DNA of 64,000 nucleotides, taken from assembly GCF_001857945.1 (NCBI RefSeq), contig NZ_CP017770.1, positions 2,046,001 through 2,110,000 of the forward strand, read 5' to 3'. Positions 16,940-25,685 of the stretch are shown piece after piece. Origin of the DNA: Paenibacillus crassostreae. GTDB taxonomy: Bacteria; Bacillota; Bacilli; Paenibacillales; Paenibacillaceae. The position numbers and the translations under genes are program-made. Below the pieces are notes generated by a model. It made no database searches. It saw only the letters and a program-made list of their open reading frames with translations, and was not told the origin of the DNA. Positions within the stretch are counted from its first letter, which is position 1. The number at the start of each line of letters is the position of its first letter.

Positions 16940-17149
16940 GTCTCAATCTCCTTTTCATATTAATAAATACATAATTCCGACAATAATACTTTGTTTAATT
17001 TATGGTACCAAGCATTATAAGCATTGTCAATTTATTATAACTTAGCTTGTCTTAACACAACCATTCTTATATTTACTACACCAAAGTAGAGAAAGAGCTC
17101 AGTCTCTTGCATTCCAAAATGCCTTATACTGAATCGATTTACGTATATG

Positions 17150-17178
17150 TTGCACTTATACTTCGTATACGCTATACT
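17150..17178 (+). promoter_or_regulatory. Sigma-A-like promoter of serS
   Basis: TTGCAC and TATACT are separated by 17 bp, giving a start near 17185, just at the 5' edge of the T-box leader. Confidence 0.7.
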
Positions 17179-17183
17179 CGTTG

Positions 17184-17395
17184 ACAAAGAATTAAACAGT
17201 GAAATTACGCCAATGATCAGAATCCAACTGTGAGGCGTTGGCGACCGGAGCAGGTAACCCCTCTCCCTAAGTTAACCGGCATCCGTCCGTTATCGCGGAA
17301 CCAAGCGGATCGAAGACTGTCTTAGACAGATTCGATCAAGTTGGGTGGCACCGCGAGCAGACGCTCCTCGTCCCAAAGGATGAGGGCGTTTTTTG
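17184..17395 (+). ncRNA. T-box leader of serS
   Basis: The leader contains the T-box sequence TGGGTGGCACCGCG (17342-17355), followed by a terminator (17361-17395, ACGCTCCTCGTCC / GGATGAGGGCGT and a T-run). Uncharged tRNA-Ser should stabilise the antiterminator. I could not place the serine specifier codon or stem I reliably; the upstream part (17184-17300) is present but not typical at first sight. Confidence 0.85.
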
Positions 17396-17425
17396 TATTT
17401 TTTCAGACAAAGGAGCTCGTGAGAT

Positions 17426-18703
17426 ATGTTGGACATCCGATTTATCCGGGACAATCCGGACTTGGTACAAAGAATCGCTGAACAGAAAAGAATGGAACTC
17501 TCAGTCAGTGATTTATTGAAATGGGATCAGAAAAGACGGGATCTTTTGAAACAAACAGAAGATTTGAGAGCTAAGCGTAACCAGTTGACACACACCATCG
17601 CAACATCTCTGCAACAAGGACATAATCAGGATGCTGAACCTCTTAAAGCACAAGTAAAAGACATCAACAAACGGTTATCAGTGACTGAGGTTGAATTAAC
17701 TCACGCCACACAACAATGCGACAACCTCATGATGTTGATCCCTAATATCGTATCACCCGATACGCCTGTAGGTAACGATGATCATGACAATGTAGAGGTT
17801 CGACAGGTCGGAACTCCTCCTGTGTTCGATTTCGTAGCATTAGATCATGTACGGCTAGGAGAAATCCATGATCTCATTGATATCCCCCGTGGCGTGAAGA
17901 CTGCAGGTAGCCGGAACTATTACCTCAAGGGCAACGGCCTGTACTTACATTTAGCCGTACAACGCTTAGCTCTCGATCTACTTACTTCGTATGGATTCAC
18001 GGCTATGGACGTTCCCGTGATGGTTCGACCGGAAGCACTCACAAGAACAGGGTTCTTCCCAACAGGGCAAGATCAGACTTTCGAAGTCATCGGGGAAGAT
18101 AAGTGGCTAGTTGGAACATCTGAGGTCTCGTTGGTCTCGTATTACAGCGATGAGATTGTCAATGTGACTGAACCTATCAGACTTGCTGGCGTGTCAGCAT
18201 GCTACCGTAAAGAAATTGGATCAGCCGGCCGAGATGTTCGCGGCCTATATCGAGTGCATCAATTTGCGAAAGTAGAACAAGTCGTTCTTTGCGAGAATAA
18301 CAACGAGGTGTCAGATCGAATATTACAGGAGATTACAAGTCATGCGGAGGAAATTCTCCAATTACTCGAACTTCCTTATCGAGTCATGGCAGTCTGTACA
18401 GGAGACATGTCGCAAAAGACGTATAAGCAATATGATATCGAGACATGGATGCCCAGCCGTCAGGCGTATGGAGAGACGCATTCCTCTTCAAATGTCCTGG
18501 ACTTCCAAGCGCGTCGTTCAAACATTAGATACAGGGATCATGACGGGAAGCTACAATACTGCCATACACTAAACAACACAGCTGTGGCAACACCACGCAT
18601 TCTGATTCCACTTCTAGAGAATCATCAACAATCCGATGGTTCCATCTATATACCTAAGGCATTGCGTCCTTATATGAAGGGAATGGATAGCCTTAGTTTC
18701 TGA
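17426..18703 (+). CDS. serS: Seryl-tRNA synthetase
   Basis: A 425-aa class II aminoacyl-tRNA synthetase that charges tRNA-Ser. Residues ~1-105 form the N-terminal coiled-coil tRNA-binding arm (LLKQTEDLRAKRNQL) and the rest is the catalytic domain, with the motif 2 region ACYRKEIGSAGRDVRGLYRV (core) and the motif 3 end TPRILIPLLENHQ. An AAAGGAGCTCGTGAG site precedes the ATG. It is expressed alone behind its T-box. Full length for the family. Confidence 0.96.
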   Translation: MLDIRFIRDNPDLVQRIAEQKRMELSVSDLLKWDQKRRDLLKQTEDLRAKRNQLTHTIATSLQQGHNQDAEPLKAQVKDINKRLSVTEVELTHATQQCDNLMMLIPNIVSPDTPVGNDDHDNVEVRQVGTPPVFDFVALDHVRLGEIHDLIDIPRGVKTAGSRNYYLKGNGLYLHLAVQRLALDLLTSYGFTAMDVPVMVRPEALTRTGFFPTGQDQTFEVIGEDKWLVGTSEVSLVSYYSDEIVNVTEPIRLAGVSACYRKEIGSAGRDVRGLYRVHQFAKVEQVVLCENNNEVSDRILQEITSHAEEILQLLELPYRVMAVCTGDMSQKTYKQYDIETWMPSRQAYGETHSSSNVLDFQARRSNIRYRDHDGKLQYCHTLNNTAVATPRILIPLLENHQQSDGSIYIPKALRPYMKGMDSLSF

Positions 18704-18714
18704 TATTTTTTTAT

Positions 18715-18760
18715 AAAAACAGCTTCTTTAGACTTTTTCAAGTCAGAAGAAGCTGTTTTT
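18715..18760. terminator. Bidirectional terminator after serS
   Basis: AAAAACAGCTTCTT pairs with AAGAAGCTGTTTTT; inner GACTT/AAGTC extends the stem. It lies between serS and the converging ABM-domain gene. Confidence 0.9.
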
Positions 18761-19057
18761 CTAATTTAGATCAATCTCAACATAATGCTCTACTACTGGA
18801 AATGGATCGTAGTAATGATGCAATAGACTCTTCCATTCCTGATATTCCGCAGATTCTCTAAAACCTATCGTATGGTCTTCAAGAGTCTCCCAACGGACTA
18901 GCAAAATGTACTTGTTATCTTGCTCCATACATTTCTGCAATTCATGATGAATGTAACCCTTCATACCAGAAATAATCTTAGAAGCTTGTCGAAAGCTATG
19001 TTCGAAATCTTCTGCTAACCCTTCCTTTACATACAAAACAGCTGATTCAAGTATCAT
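18761..19057 (-). CDS. Antibiotic biosynthesis monooxygenase (ABM) domain protein
   Basis: A 98-aa single ABM-fold protein (MILESAVLYVKEGLAEDF, YILLVRWETLEDHTIGFR). These dimeric ferredoxin-like proteins include heme-degrading and quinol monooxygenases, as well as many of unknown role. The frame extends to 19072 by a GTG, but that GTG is part of the AAAGGTGG ribosome site, so I use the ATG at 19057. No heme-uptake genes are near, so the substrate is open. Confidence 0.7.
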   Translation of the reverse strand: MILESAVLYVKEGLAEDFEHSFRQASKIISGMKGYIHHELQKCMEQDNKYILLVRWETLEDHTIGFRESAEYQEWKSLLHHYYDPFPVVEHYVEIDLN

Positions 19058-19146
19058 TTCGTAGTAACCCACCTTTATAACTTCTAAATGTTTAATTACA
19101 TATTACATGTAGTCATATCTTACTAGCAACGGTTAACTTAAACTTA

Positions 19147-19189
19147 AAGAGGCTATTCTCCATAAGTCAATTATGGTGAATAGCCTTTT
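19147..19189. terminator. Hairpin terminator
   Basis: AGGCTATTC-CCATAA arms pair with TTATGG-GAATAGCCT with one mismatch. The T-run is moderate on either strand. It separates the ABM gene promoter from the 66-aa frame to its right. Confidence 0.6.
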
Positions 19190-19236
19190 ACATTATTCAC
19201 TTACACTATATATGATTAGACACTACAGACCTACCA

Positions 19237-19437
19237 TTAATTTCTCCACCATCTTCTTACCTTGGGTGTTCCAGAAAAGATTCCCTGATGTTTAGAACCT
19301 GTTAGTTCTGGTGTATGCAGATTGTTACGCTCAGATCCGAACTCAATTTTACGATACTGTTCTTGATTCAGTCCCTCGTCTCTTGAATACTGAACTCGAG
19401 TGACAACCTGTTGCATCTCAATAAATCCTTCATACAT
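19237..19437 (-). CDS. Hypothetical 66-aa protein
   Basis: A small, polar protein (MYEGFIEMQQVVTRVQYS ... VRRWWRN). No family is recognised. The ATG at 19437 has a GGGAGG site 9 nt upstream, which supports it over the frame start at 19464. It stands alone between terminator-like hairpins. No signal peptide or membrane segment is visible. It may be a lineage-specific small protein. Confidence 0.45.
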   Translation of the reverse strand: MYEGFIEMQQVVTRVQYSRDEGLNQEQYRKIEFGSERNNLHTPELTGSKHQGIFSGTPKVRRWWRN

Positions 19438-19616
19438 AAATTTCGACCTCCCGAATGGTTGCAAGCGTTCCCTGCCTTAACAAATCCATTCGCGATTACT
19501 GAAGGGATACAGCAAGGTTTGCCTGCTATAATAATATTGGTTACGCTTACATTATAACACGAATACTTCTCAAGTTAAACATATAATCGTTTATCGTGAG
19601 AGGATATTCGTATCAT

Positions 19617-20255
19617 TTAGTAGGCAATAGTAAATCGAGCACGTACGAAATAAGGATCTTCCAGTTCATCAATCATAGCCACTGCATAATCTTCTCCAGA
19701 GATAGCACTTCTATCACCTGCATCGAGTATCATCATGTCCATTCCAATTCTGAATTGTCCCGTGCGACGTCCGGCAGTAATATGAGCAGCAGGACTACAA
19801 TACGTCCAATCCAGGTCAGAATTACTGTAAATTTCATAAGCTAGCAAATGAGCGTTAGCTAGTGCTTTTTTGTCCACAGGGTATTCATCCGTGTCCATCC
19901 ATTGAATGCCAGCTGCATTCCTGAGACCACCAGCCTCACCAACTATAAGAAGTCTAGACACACCTGAACGACGCACACCATCAACAAGAGAATGTGCTAC
20001 TGTTACTAATTCCTCTTCTGCTCCAGGCACAGGACCGAAAGCACTAATGACAGCATCATGCCCTTCACAAATAGCAGCTACAGCAGCCACATCCATGATG
20101 TTTCCTTCTACAACATTTAGATTCTCATACAACTCCGTTAACTTAAGTCGATCTCGCACTACTGCGGTTACTCTATATCCACGATCAAGTGCTTCTTTCA
20201 TAATAAGTTGCCCTATCTTCCCATTTGCTCCGAACAGCACTACCTTTTCATTCAC
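19617..20255 (-). CDS. NAD(P)-binding Rossmann/SDR-type protein (YwnB-like)
   Basis: A 212-aa atypical short-chain dehydrogenase of the NmrA/BVR-B-like group. It begins with VVLFGANGKIGQ, the GxxGxxG dinucleotide-binding loop, followed by EALDRGYRVTAVVRD. There is no classical YxxxK catalytic pair, as is usual in this group, so it may be a redox sensor or an oxidoreductase of unknown substrate. The start is GTG at 20255, 7 nt after GAAGGA. Confidence 0.7.
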   Translation of the reverse strand: MNEKVVLFGANGKIGQLIMKEALDRGYRVTAVVRDRLKLTELYENLNVVEGNIMDVAAVAAICEGHDAVISAFGPVPGAEEELVTVAHSLVDGVRRSGVSRLLIVGEAGGLRNAAGIQWMDTDEYPVDKKALANAHLLAYEIYSNSDLDWTYCSPAAHITAGRRTGQFRIGMDMMILDAGDRSAISGEDYAVAMIDELEDPYFVRARFTIAY

Positions 20256-20435
20256 AACAGATTCCTTCTTTCAATATTATTCAGATCTTACAAAGCATCA
20301 TCTATCTTTTATGATTCATCATGTTATCTTAACACCTTGAACTAGTTGTTACACCTTATTCATTCATTGTTAATATTCACAAATAGTTGGGAATAGGGTA
20401 TATATTAGAATAAGAAGTTTAGGTCTTCTTATATT

Positions 20436-20491
20436 GAATCAATTTCATAATTACGCAAACTAAGCTGCACAGGCGATTATGAAAATGATTC
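20436..20491 (-). repeat. Dispersed palindromic repeat, copy A
   Basis: GAATCAATTTCATAAT and its near complement surround a variable centre. It is in inverted orientation relative to copies B, C and D (complement contains CGCCT..CAGCTTAGTTTGCGTAAT). Confidence 0.8.
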
Positions 20492-20524
20492 TATACAAAT
20501 CTAAAACTAAGGTAGGTGCCGCTT

Positions 20525-20833
20525 ATGTCTAATATATCAAAGCTTTTGAAATGGATTACATTTGCTATGGAAGCTTTTTTCGCTATTCCAGTGATCGGTG
20601 GTACGTATATTCTCGCTCAGGGTTGGTTGCCTTTAGGTGTTGCATTCCTCCTGCATATCGCGGCAATTATCTTTCTCTTGAAAGATCGAAGATCCATTAT
20701 TGGTAATGGGTTAGGGGTTATAACCTCTATTATAGGCATCATTCCTATTCTAGGATGGATTATGCATGCAATTACTGCAATCGTACTTTTATTTGAAGCC
20801 CTTGCTGGGTCCAATAATAAACCTCGTTATTAG
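20525..20833 (+). CDS. Small integral membrane protein
   Basis: A 102-aa protein with three hydrophobic segments (about residues 12-32, 40-56 and 62-92). No catalytic motif is visible and no family is recognised. The ATG at 20525 follows an AAGGTAGG site; the GTG at 20516 overlaps that site. It ends 92 nt before the next membrane-protein gene in the same direction and may share its transcript. Confidence 0.65.
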   Translation: MSNISKLLKWITFAMEAFFAIPVIGGTYILAQGWLPLGVAFLLHIAAIIFLLKDRRSIIGNGLGVITSIIGIIPILGWIMHAITAIVLLFEALAGSNNKPRY

Positions 20834-20925
20834 GATATTACGCTACTTGTCTTATGAGCCGATTACCTTGTAATATTAACGCTCATGTGCAATAGTGGAG
20901 GAAGATTAATGAAGGGGGAATTAAG

Positions 20926-21867
20926 TTGTCCCTTATGTTACAGGATATCACTAATGCCTTCTCCAGTTCTATTGAAGGCACCATAGCGGCTGGTCTAGCC
21001 GTTATTCTATTTGTATGGATGTATATAAGAACAGCTCTTCAACTAAGAATGGCAGGGAAAGAGCAATTAGAAAGATTACAGCAATCTCTTTTGCTCTATA
21101 GCCGTGTTACTGGACCTCTCGGGGAAATGTTAGAACGAGAAGAAACCAGTCTTGAGGATATAAGTCATCTGATATTTCTGTTGGAGGAATGTAAAGCTGC
21201 ACCACTACTTACGAGTGATCTTCACGAGCAGATGAATGCTTACATTAAAGAACGAGATCAACCTCGTTTAGCGAACCTTTACAAATCTTGGGTACGCGAG
21301 GTCAATCGACGAATCAAGGAACAAAGTACGCTGTTACGCAAATGGGACCACCGAACTTGGGGTTTCAGCTTTTGGTTATTGTTAAAGCCCGCATTTCCTT
21401 TCATTGCCATTGCGTCTATTCTAATGTGGGTTTATCAACTCACATATACTCTTTCAGGACTACCAACCTGGGATTCATCGCCTTGGGATATCGTTAATGT
21501 ATGGGCTCGCCTGATCTCTTGCCTTATTGCAACAGCTTCCCTGTACATCGTGCTCATGTATACCCAGCGAAAACCGGTTCATTTTATCTATACCATTCTG
21601 TATGTATTCATTTCTATCGTAGCGCTATTCCATATGCTAGGTCTGAATTGGGCAATCTATATTTTAGCGACACAAGGGATTCTCTATCTTGCAGGCTTCA
21701 GTCTTAACACACAACGATCACGTAAGGATCGTCCTTATGCCGGTCGCGATCTTGTATCGGAGGCTATCCCATCATTAACAGCAGAAGAATTAAACCAATT
21801 ACGATCAAAAGCATATGATAACGATGTGCCACCATTACCATCACGTTCTAAAGGGATGAATAAATAG
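20926..21867 (+). CDS. Hypothetical membrane protein
   Basis: A 313-aa protein: one N-terminal helix (residues 16-36), a ~120-residue charged cytoplasmic region rich in Leu, Glu and Arg (probably helical), then four hydrophobic segments (about 150-275) and a polar tail ending PPLPSRSKGMNK. No family is recognised. TTG at 20926 is taken as start because an AGGGGG site is 8 nt upstream; an in-frame ATG lies at 20935. Followed by a strong terminator. Confidence 0.65.
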   Translation: MSLMLQDITNAFSSSIEGTIAAGLAVILFVWMYIRTALQLRMAGKEQLERLQQSLLLYSRVTGPLGEMLEREETSLEDISHLIFLLEECKAAPLLTSDLHEQMNAYIKERDQPRLANLYKSWVREVNRRIKEQSTLLRKWDHRTWGFSFWLLLKPAFPFIAIASILMWVYQLTYTLSGLPTWDSSPWDIVNVWARLISCLIATASLYIVLMYTQRKPVHFIYTILYVFISIVALFHMLGLNWAIYILATQGILYLAGFSLNTQRSRKDRPYAGRDLVSEAIPSLTAEELNQLRSKAYDNDVPPLPSRSKGMNK

Positions 21868-21898
21868 GATTTCTCACCAATGGACCCTAACACATAAA

Positions 21899-21963
21899 TA
21901 ACCCCACTGTTGTACATATGCTTCTGTAACTAAGAAGCATTCGTACTTAACAGTGGGGTTTTT
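21899..21963 (+). terminator. Terminator after the membrane-protein gene
   Basis: AACCCCACTGTT pairs exactly with AACAGTGGGGTT, with an inner ATGCTTCT/AGAAGCAT stem and a T-run after the second arm. Confidence 0.85.
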
Positions 21964-21977
21964 AATTGTAATTATCC

Positions 21978-22032
21978 GAATCAATTTCATAATCGCCTAA
22001 GCAGCTAGGTTGACGTAATTATGAAATTGATT
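21978..22032 (+). repeat. Dispersed palindromic repeat, copy B
   Basis: A 55-bp imperfect palindrome with ends GAATCAATTTCATAATCGC and GTAATTATGAAATTGATT. It overlaps the stop codon of the DUF2292 gene at 22031. Confidence 0.85.
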
Positions 22033-22261
22033 ATCTTGAATGAGATCTAGTTTCCTTAAGTTGTCGTGAACCTGAACGAGGAACAGAACTAGTCTTGACG
22101 ATCCCTGTAGGCTTATTCTCGAAACGCTTCCGCTCTGTTCGTTCCATCTGTACGATCTGTCCTTCATGCACTACAATCTGTAGTGAACCGAATTCCATAT
22201 CATTCAAGAGTTCCGCAATACGTCCCAGCCATATCTCATCCACTTGAAGTGGTTTTGCCAT
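22031..22261 (-). CDS. DUF2292 (YezD-like) small protein
   Basis: A 76-aa protein. Residues 8-50 (IWLGRIAELLNDMEFGSLQI, then VVHEGQIVQMERTER) match the DUF2292/YezD pattern; the basic tail (RSGSRQLKETRSHSR) is extra. YezD-like genes occur near sulfur-assimilation genes, and here it follows the sulfate permease genes by 185 nt on the same strand. Its stop codon lies in repeat copy B and copy C lies just upstream, so a repeat flanks it on both sides. Function unknown. Confidence 0.75.
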   Translation of the reverse strand: MAKPLQVDEIWLGRIAELLNDMEFGSLQIVVHEGQIVQMERTERKRFENKPTGIVKTSSVPRSGSRQLKETRSHSR

Positions 22262-22299
22262 AGTGTCGCCCCCTCCCAGGTTAGAAAACTACTATCCAT

Positions 22300-22355
22300 G
22301 AATCAATTTCATAATCGCTTTTTCAGCTTAGTTTACGTAATTATGAAATTGATTC
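22300..22355 (+). repeat. Dispersed palindromic repeat, copy C
   Basis: A 56-bp palindrome with the same ends as copy B, in the same orientation, and a diverged centre. It lies between cysW and the DUF2292 gene. Confidence 0.85.
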
Positions 22356-22446
22356 CATATAAATCGTTTCGCTTTAATTTCGCTTAATCCTCTGTTATCC
22401 AACCAAATTACTGTGAATTAACTTTAGCACGAACTGGAAAGTGCTG

Positions 22447-23310
22447 TCAATGAGCATTTTTGTGAGTAAACCAACTTTTTAATAACAGCGTAACCATAGC
22501 CAATAATAGCAATAATGATGCGACGGCAAATGAGGCCGAGAATTGATATTCATTGTACAAAATCTCAACATGTAGCGGCAGCGTATTCGTTTCTCCGCGG
22601 ATATGTCCGGATACAACCGAGACAGCTCCAAACTCACCCATCGCCCTGGCATTACACAGAATAATCCCGTATAGTAGTCCCCATTTAATATTAGGCAACG
22701 TTACTTTGAAAAAGATTGTCCAACCACGTGCACCCAAAGTGACTGCAGCCTCCTCTTCCTGTTGACCCTGGTCTTCCATGAGTGGGATCAGCTCTCTAGC
22801 GACGAAGGGAAAGGTAATAAAGAGTGTTGCTAGAACAATACCTGGTACTGCAAATATAATTTTAATATCATGAGCACTAAGCCACGGACCGAACCAACCA
22901 TGTGCACCAAATACTAAGACAAAGATAAGTCCTCCAATTACGGGAGAAACGGCAAACGGAAGATCAATCAATGTAATTAATAATCCTTTACCGCGGAATT
23001 TAAACTTCGTTACTGCCCATGCGGCGACCACACCAAATACCGTGTTCAATGGTACCGTTATTAGCGCAACAATTAATGTAAGTTTTAAGGCAGACATAGC
23101 ATCTGGGTCGGTAAGTGCTGCCGCATAGACAACCCAGCCCTTCTTCAAAGCTTCTGTTAGAACAATAACAAGTGGTAGTACAATTAACCACAACATGACC
23201 AATCCCGCTAAAATGATCAGAAACCATTTAACCCATCCTGCTTCGGTTGTTGCCGGGGAGGTGATTCCTTTTGCGCTAGGTGCTGCTATTACAGGTTCCA
23301 ATTCCACCAT
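22447..23310 (-). CDS. cysW: Sulfate ABC transporter permease CysW
   Basis: A 287-aa permease with six hydrophobic segments and the ABC coupling motif region EEEAAVTLGARGWTIFFKVT, followed by CNARAMGEFGAVSVVSGHIR (typical of CysW). It forms the membrane channel for sulfate/thiosulfate import with CysT. It follows cysT by 48 nt, with an AAAGGAGG site. No cysA ATPase gene follows in the window. Confidence 0.93.
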   Translation of the reverse strand: MVELEPVIAAPSAKGITSPATTEAGWVKWFLIILAGLVMLWLIVLPLVIVLTEALKKGWVVYAAALTDPDAMSALKLTLIVALITVPLNTVFGVVAAWAVTKFKFRGKGLLITLIDLPFAVSPVIGGLIFVLVFGAHGWFGPWLSAHDIKIIFAVPGIVLATLFITFPFVARELIPLMEDQGQQEEEAAVTLGARGWTIFFKVTLPNIKWGLLYGIILCNARAMGEFGAVSVVSGHIRGETNTLPLHVEILYNEYQFSASFAVASLLLLLAMVTLLLKSWFTHKNAH

Positions 23311-23358
23311 TGCTCCATCCTCCTTTGATTAAAGTAGTGGTTGCAATTTTCCTCTTGA

Positions 23359-24192
23359 TTAGCGCGAGGTCCGACGCACCCAGCGTTGTAACGAATTAAT
23401 CATAAATAATAAAAAGAACGAAATAATCAATAAGAGCATAGCGACCGCCGTTGCACCAGCATAATCATATTGTTCGAGCTTTGACATGATCAGCAATGGA
23501 GCAATCTCTGTCCTCATAGGCATATTACCAGAGATAAACACAACTGAACCGTACTCTCCTATCCCACGTGCAAAAGCTAGAGCGAAACCTGTCAGAAGCG
23601 GTGGTAGTAAACTCGGTAATATCACTTTACAAAATGTGCGTAAACGCCCTGCTCCTAGTGTCGCAGCTGCCTCTTCAGCATCTCGATCCATATCTTCCAG
23701 CACAGGTTGCACCGTACGTACAACGAACGGTATCCCAATAAACATGAGAGCCAAAGTAATTCCAATGGGCGAAAAAGCTACCTTTATCCCTAAAGGTTCT
23801 AGAAAAGAACCAATCCATCCATTCTGTGAGTATAGAGCCGTTAGGGATACACCTGCTACTGCTGTTGGCAGTGCGAAGGGTAGATCAATCAGAGCATCAA
23901 ACACGGCTTTACCAGGAAATTTATAACGTACTAATACCCAAGCTAGTAGCAATCCAAGGATCGTATCTAGTAATGCAGCAACTGCTGAAGTTGTGAAACT
24001 GACCCGATAAGATGCTAGTACGCGCGGATCAGTCGCCACCTCCCAGAACTTAACCCAAGTAAGCCCTGTAGAATTAAAGAGTAATGCCGCTAGTGGAATA
24101 AGGACTACCACACTAAGATAAAAGACACTAAATCCCATAGTCAACCCAAACCCGGGTATGACCTTTTGTTGGATACTTTTAACTTGACTCAT
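23359..24192 (-). CDS. cysT: Sulfate ABC transporter permease CysT
   Basis: A 277-aa permease with six hydrophobic segments, the EEAAATLGAGRLRTFCKVIL coupling loop and the ARGIGEYGSVVFISGNMP motif of CysT/CysU. It pairs with CysW in the sulfate importer. It lies 56 nt after the sulfate-binding protein gene. An AAAGGA site precedes the ATG. Confidence 0.93.
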   Translation of the reverse strand: MSQVKSIQQKVIPGFGLTMGFSVFYLSVVVLIPLAALLFNSTGLTWVKFWEVATDPRVLASYRVSFTTSAVAALLDTILGLLLAWVLVRYKFPGKAVFDALIDLPFALPTAVAGVSLTALYSQNGWIGSFLEPLGIKVAFSPIGITLALMFIGIPFVVRTVQPVLEDMDRDAEEAAATLGAGRLRTFCKVILPSLLPPLLTGFALAFARGIGEYGSVVFISGNMPMRTEIAPLLIMSKLEQYDYAGATAVAMLLLIISFFLLFMINSLQRWVRRTSR

Positions 24193-24248
24193 ATCCTAAT
24201 GTTCCTTTCCTCGCCTTCGACCTTTGGAAGTCGATCAGCTCAATCAAT

Positions 24249-25364
24249 CTATTTGCCAGGTACATATATTTGATCAAATATTCCTCCGTCATTGAAGTGC
24301 TTCTCCTGTGTTTCTTTCCATGTTCCAAACACATCAGCTAAAGTAAATAATTCAACATTAGGGAAGTTATCCTTAAATTTCTCTTTCACACTATCAAGTG
24401 TTGGACGGTAGTAATTCTCTGCAGCAATCGTCTGTCCTTCTTCCGTGTATAAATATTGTAAGTAAGCTTCTGCCACTTCTTGTGTTCCTCGCTTATCAAC
24501 CACTTTATCAACGATAGCAACGGGAGGTTCCGCCAGAATACTTAACGTAGGGTATACGATATCAAACTTATCTGGCCCCAGTTCCTTTATTGACAGAATA
24601 GCTTCATTCTCCCATGCAAGTAACACATCACCGATACCACGTTCTACAAAAGTCGTTGTTGATCCACGTGCACCTGTATCTAACACAGGAACATGCGAGA
24701 ATAGATCCTTGACGAATTGTTGCGCTTTGGCCTCATCGTTTCCATTCTCACGCAGAGCATATCCCCATGCTGCAAGATAGTTCCAACGTGCTCCACCTGA
24801 AGTTTTCGGATTCGGCGTTATCACTTCAACATCATCCTTGATTAAATCCGACCACTCATTAATGCCTTTAGGATTTCCTTTTTTCACTAAGAACACGATG
24901 GTTGATGTATAAGGAGAACTATTAAGTTCAAACTCGCCTTCCCAACCTTCATTAATCAGTCCATCTTTTTGAAGCGCATCAATATCATACCCAAGTGCTA
25001 ATGTGACCACATCGGCCTCTAAGCCATCAATAACAGCTCTACTCTGTTTACCTGAACCCCCATGTGATTGCTTGATTGTAACCTTCTGTCCCTTTTCTTT
25101 CTCCCAATAAGTAGCAAATGCTTTATTGTAACTTTCATAAAGTTCACGTGTTGGATCATAAGATACATTCAAAAGTTCAACATCCTCTAGTTTTGCTGGT
25201 TCTATATCTTGCTCTGCTTCTTTTACTGTCTTTGTTGTGTCATTAGCCGCTGGTGTGGCTGTTTTCTCATTCGCTGTTGCATTATTTCCACATGCGGCCA
25301 TCATAGCACTCATTAGTAATACTAATCCCAATAGAACCCCTTGTTTCAACGTTTTCCTCATCAT
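24249..25364 (-). CDS. sbp: Sulfate-binding lipoprotein
   Basis: A 371-aa extracytoplasmic binding protein with a lipobox LMSAMMAAC in the signal peptide. The family motifs [20 protein letters not shown] and [20 protein letters not shown] are present, followed by [20 protein letters not shown]. It delivers sulfate to CysT/CysW. A linker of Ala/Thr/Lys/Glu follows the lipobox. It is the first gene of the operon, behind a structured leader. Confidence 0.94.
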   Translation of the reverse strand: MMRKTLKQGVLLGLVLLMSAMMAACGNNATANEKTATPAANDTTKTVKEAEQDIEPAKLEDVELLNVSYDPTRELYESYNKAFATYWEKEKGQKVTIKQSHGGSGKQSRAVIDGLEADVVTLALGYDIDALQKDGLINEGWEGEFELNSSPYTSTIVFLVKKGNPKGINEWSDLIKDDVEVITPNPKTSGGARWNYLAAWGYALRENGNDEAKAQQFVKDLFSHVPVLDTGARGSTTTFVERGIGDVLLAWENEAILSIKELGPDKFDIVYPTLSILAEPPVAIVDKVVDKRGTQEVAEAYLQYLYTEEGQTIAAENYYRPTLDSVKEKFKDNFPNVELFTLADVFGTWKETQEKHFNDGGIFDQIYVPGK

Positions 25365-25409
25365 TAATCACTCCTGAATTTTCAATTCTACCTTGATCCA
25401 AATAGGAAT

Positions 25410-25501
25410 AAAAAAATAGACGAAGGAAACACATCTATCGATGCTGTCAGTCCAGTCGCATATGACCGTGCCTGCAGCTTTGAGAGTGTTTTCCTCCGTC
25501 T
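25410..25501 (-). ncRNA. Candidate structured leader/attenuator of the sulfate operon
   Basis: On the minus strand, AGACGGAGGAAAACAC and GTGTTTCCTTCGTCT form a long outer stem followed by seven T. The ~45-nt interior has a GCTG/CAGC helix and GGTC/GACT pairing. It does not show the S-box, T-box or other riboswitch signatures I know. It may be a plain terminator-attenuator or a new sulfur-responsive RNA. Confidence 0.5.
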
Positions 25502-25556
25502 GTACGGTAAGAAAATTTATTTTATTATTCCTACCTGTTTAGTAAGGTATAGTGCT

Positions 25557-25585
25557 ATTGTAATGAGCCCATGACGAAGTGTCAA
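25557..25585 (-). promoter_or_regulatory. Sigma-A promoter of the sulfate operon
   Basis: On the minus strand, TTGACA and TACAAT are separated by 17 bp. The transcript would start near 25550, about 50 nt before the structured leader. Confidence 0.75.
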
Positions 25586-25685
25586 ACCTTTTTTTATCCT
25601 GATTGTTATCCCAGTATTTATCAGTGTATAATGTTTATATATTTGTTAATCAATCACGTTAGAACAATGGGGGTTATTGATTCAC

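Noticed and set aside
21978..22355. Insertion sequence around the DUF2292 gene
   Set aside because: The flanking copies are members of a wider palindromic repeat family, also found at 20436 and 38750, and no transposase is present.
25386..25510. S-box (SAM) riboswitch before sbp
   Set aside because: The S-box core motifs are absent; only the context suggested it.
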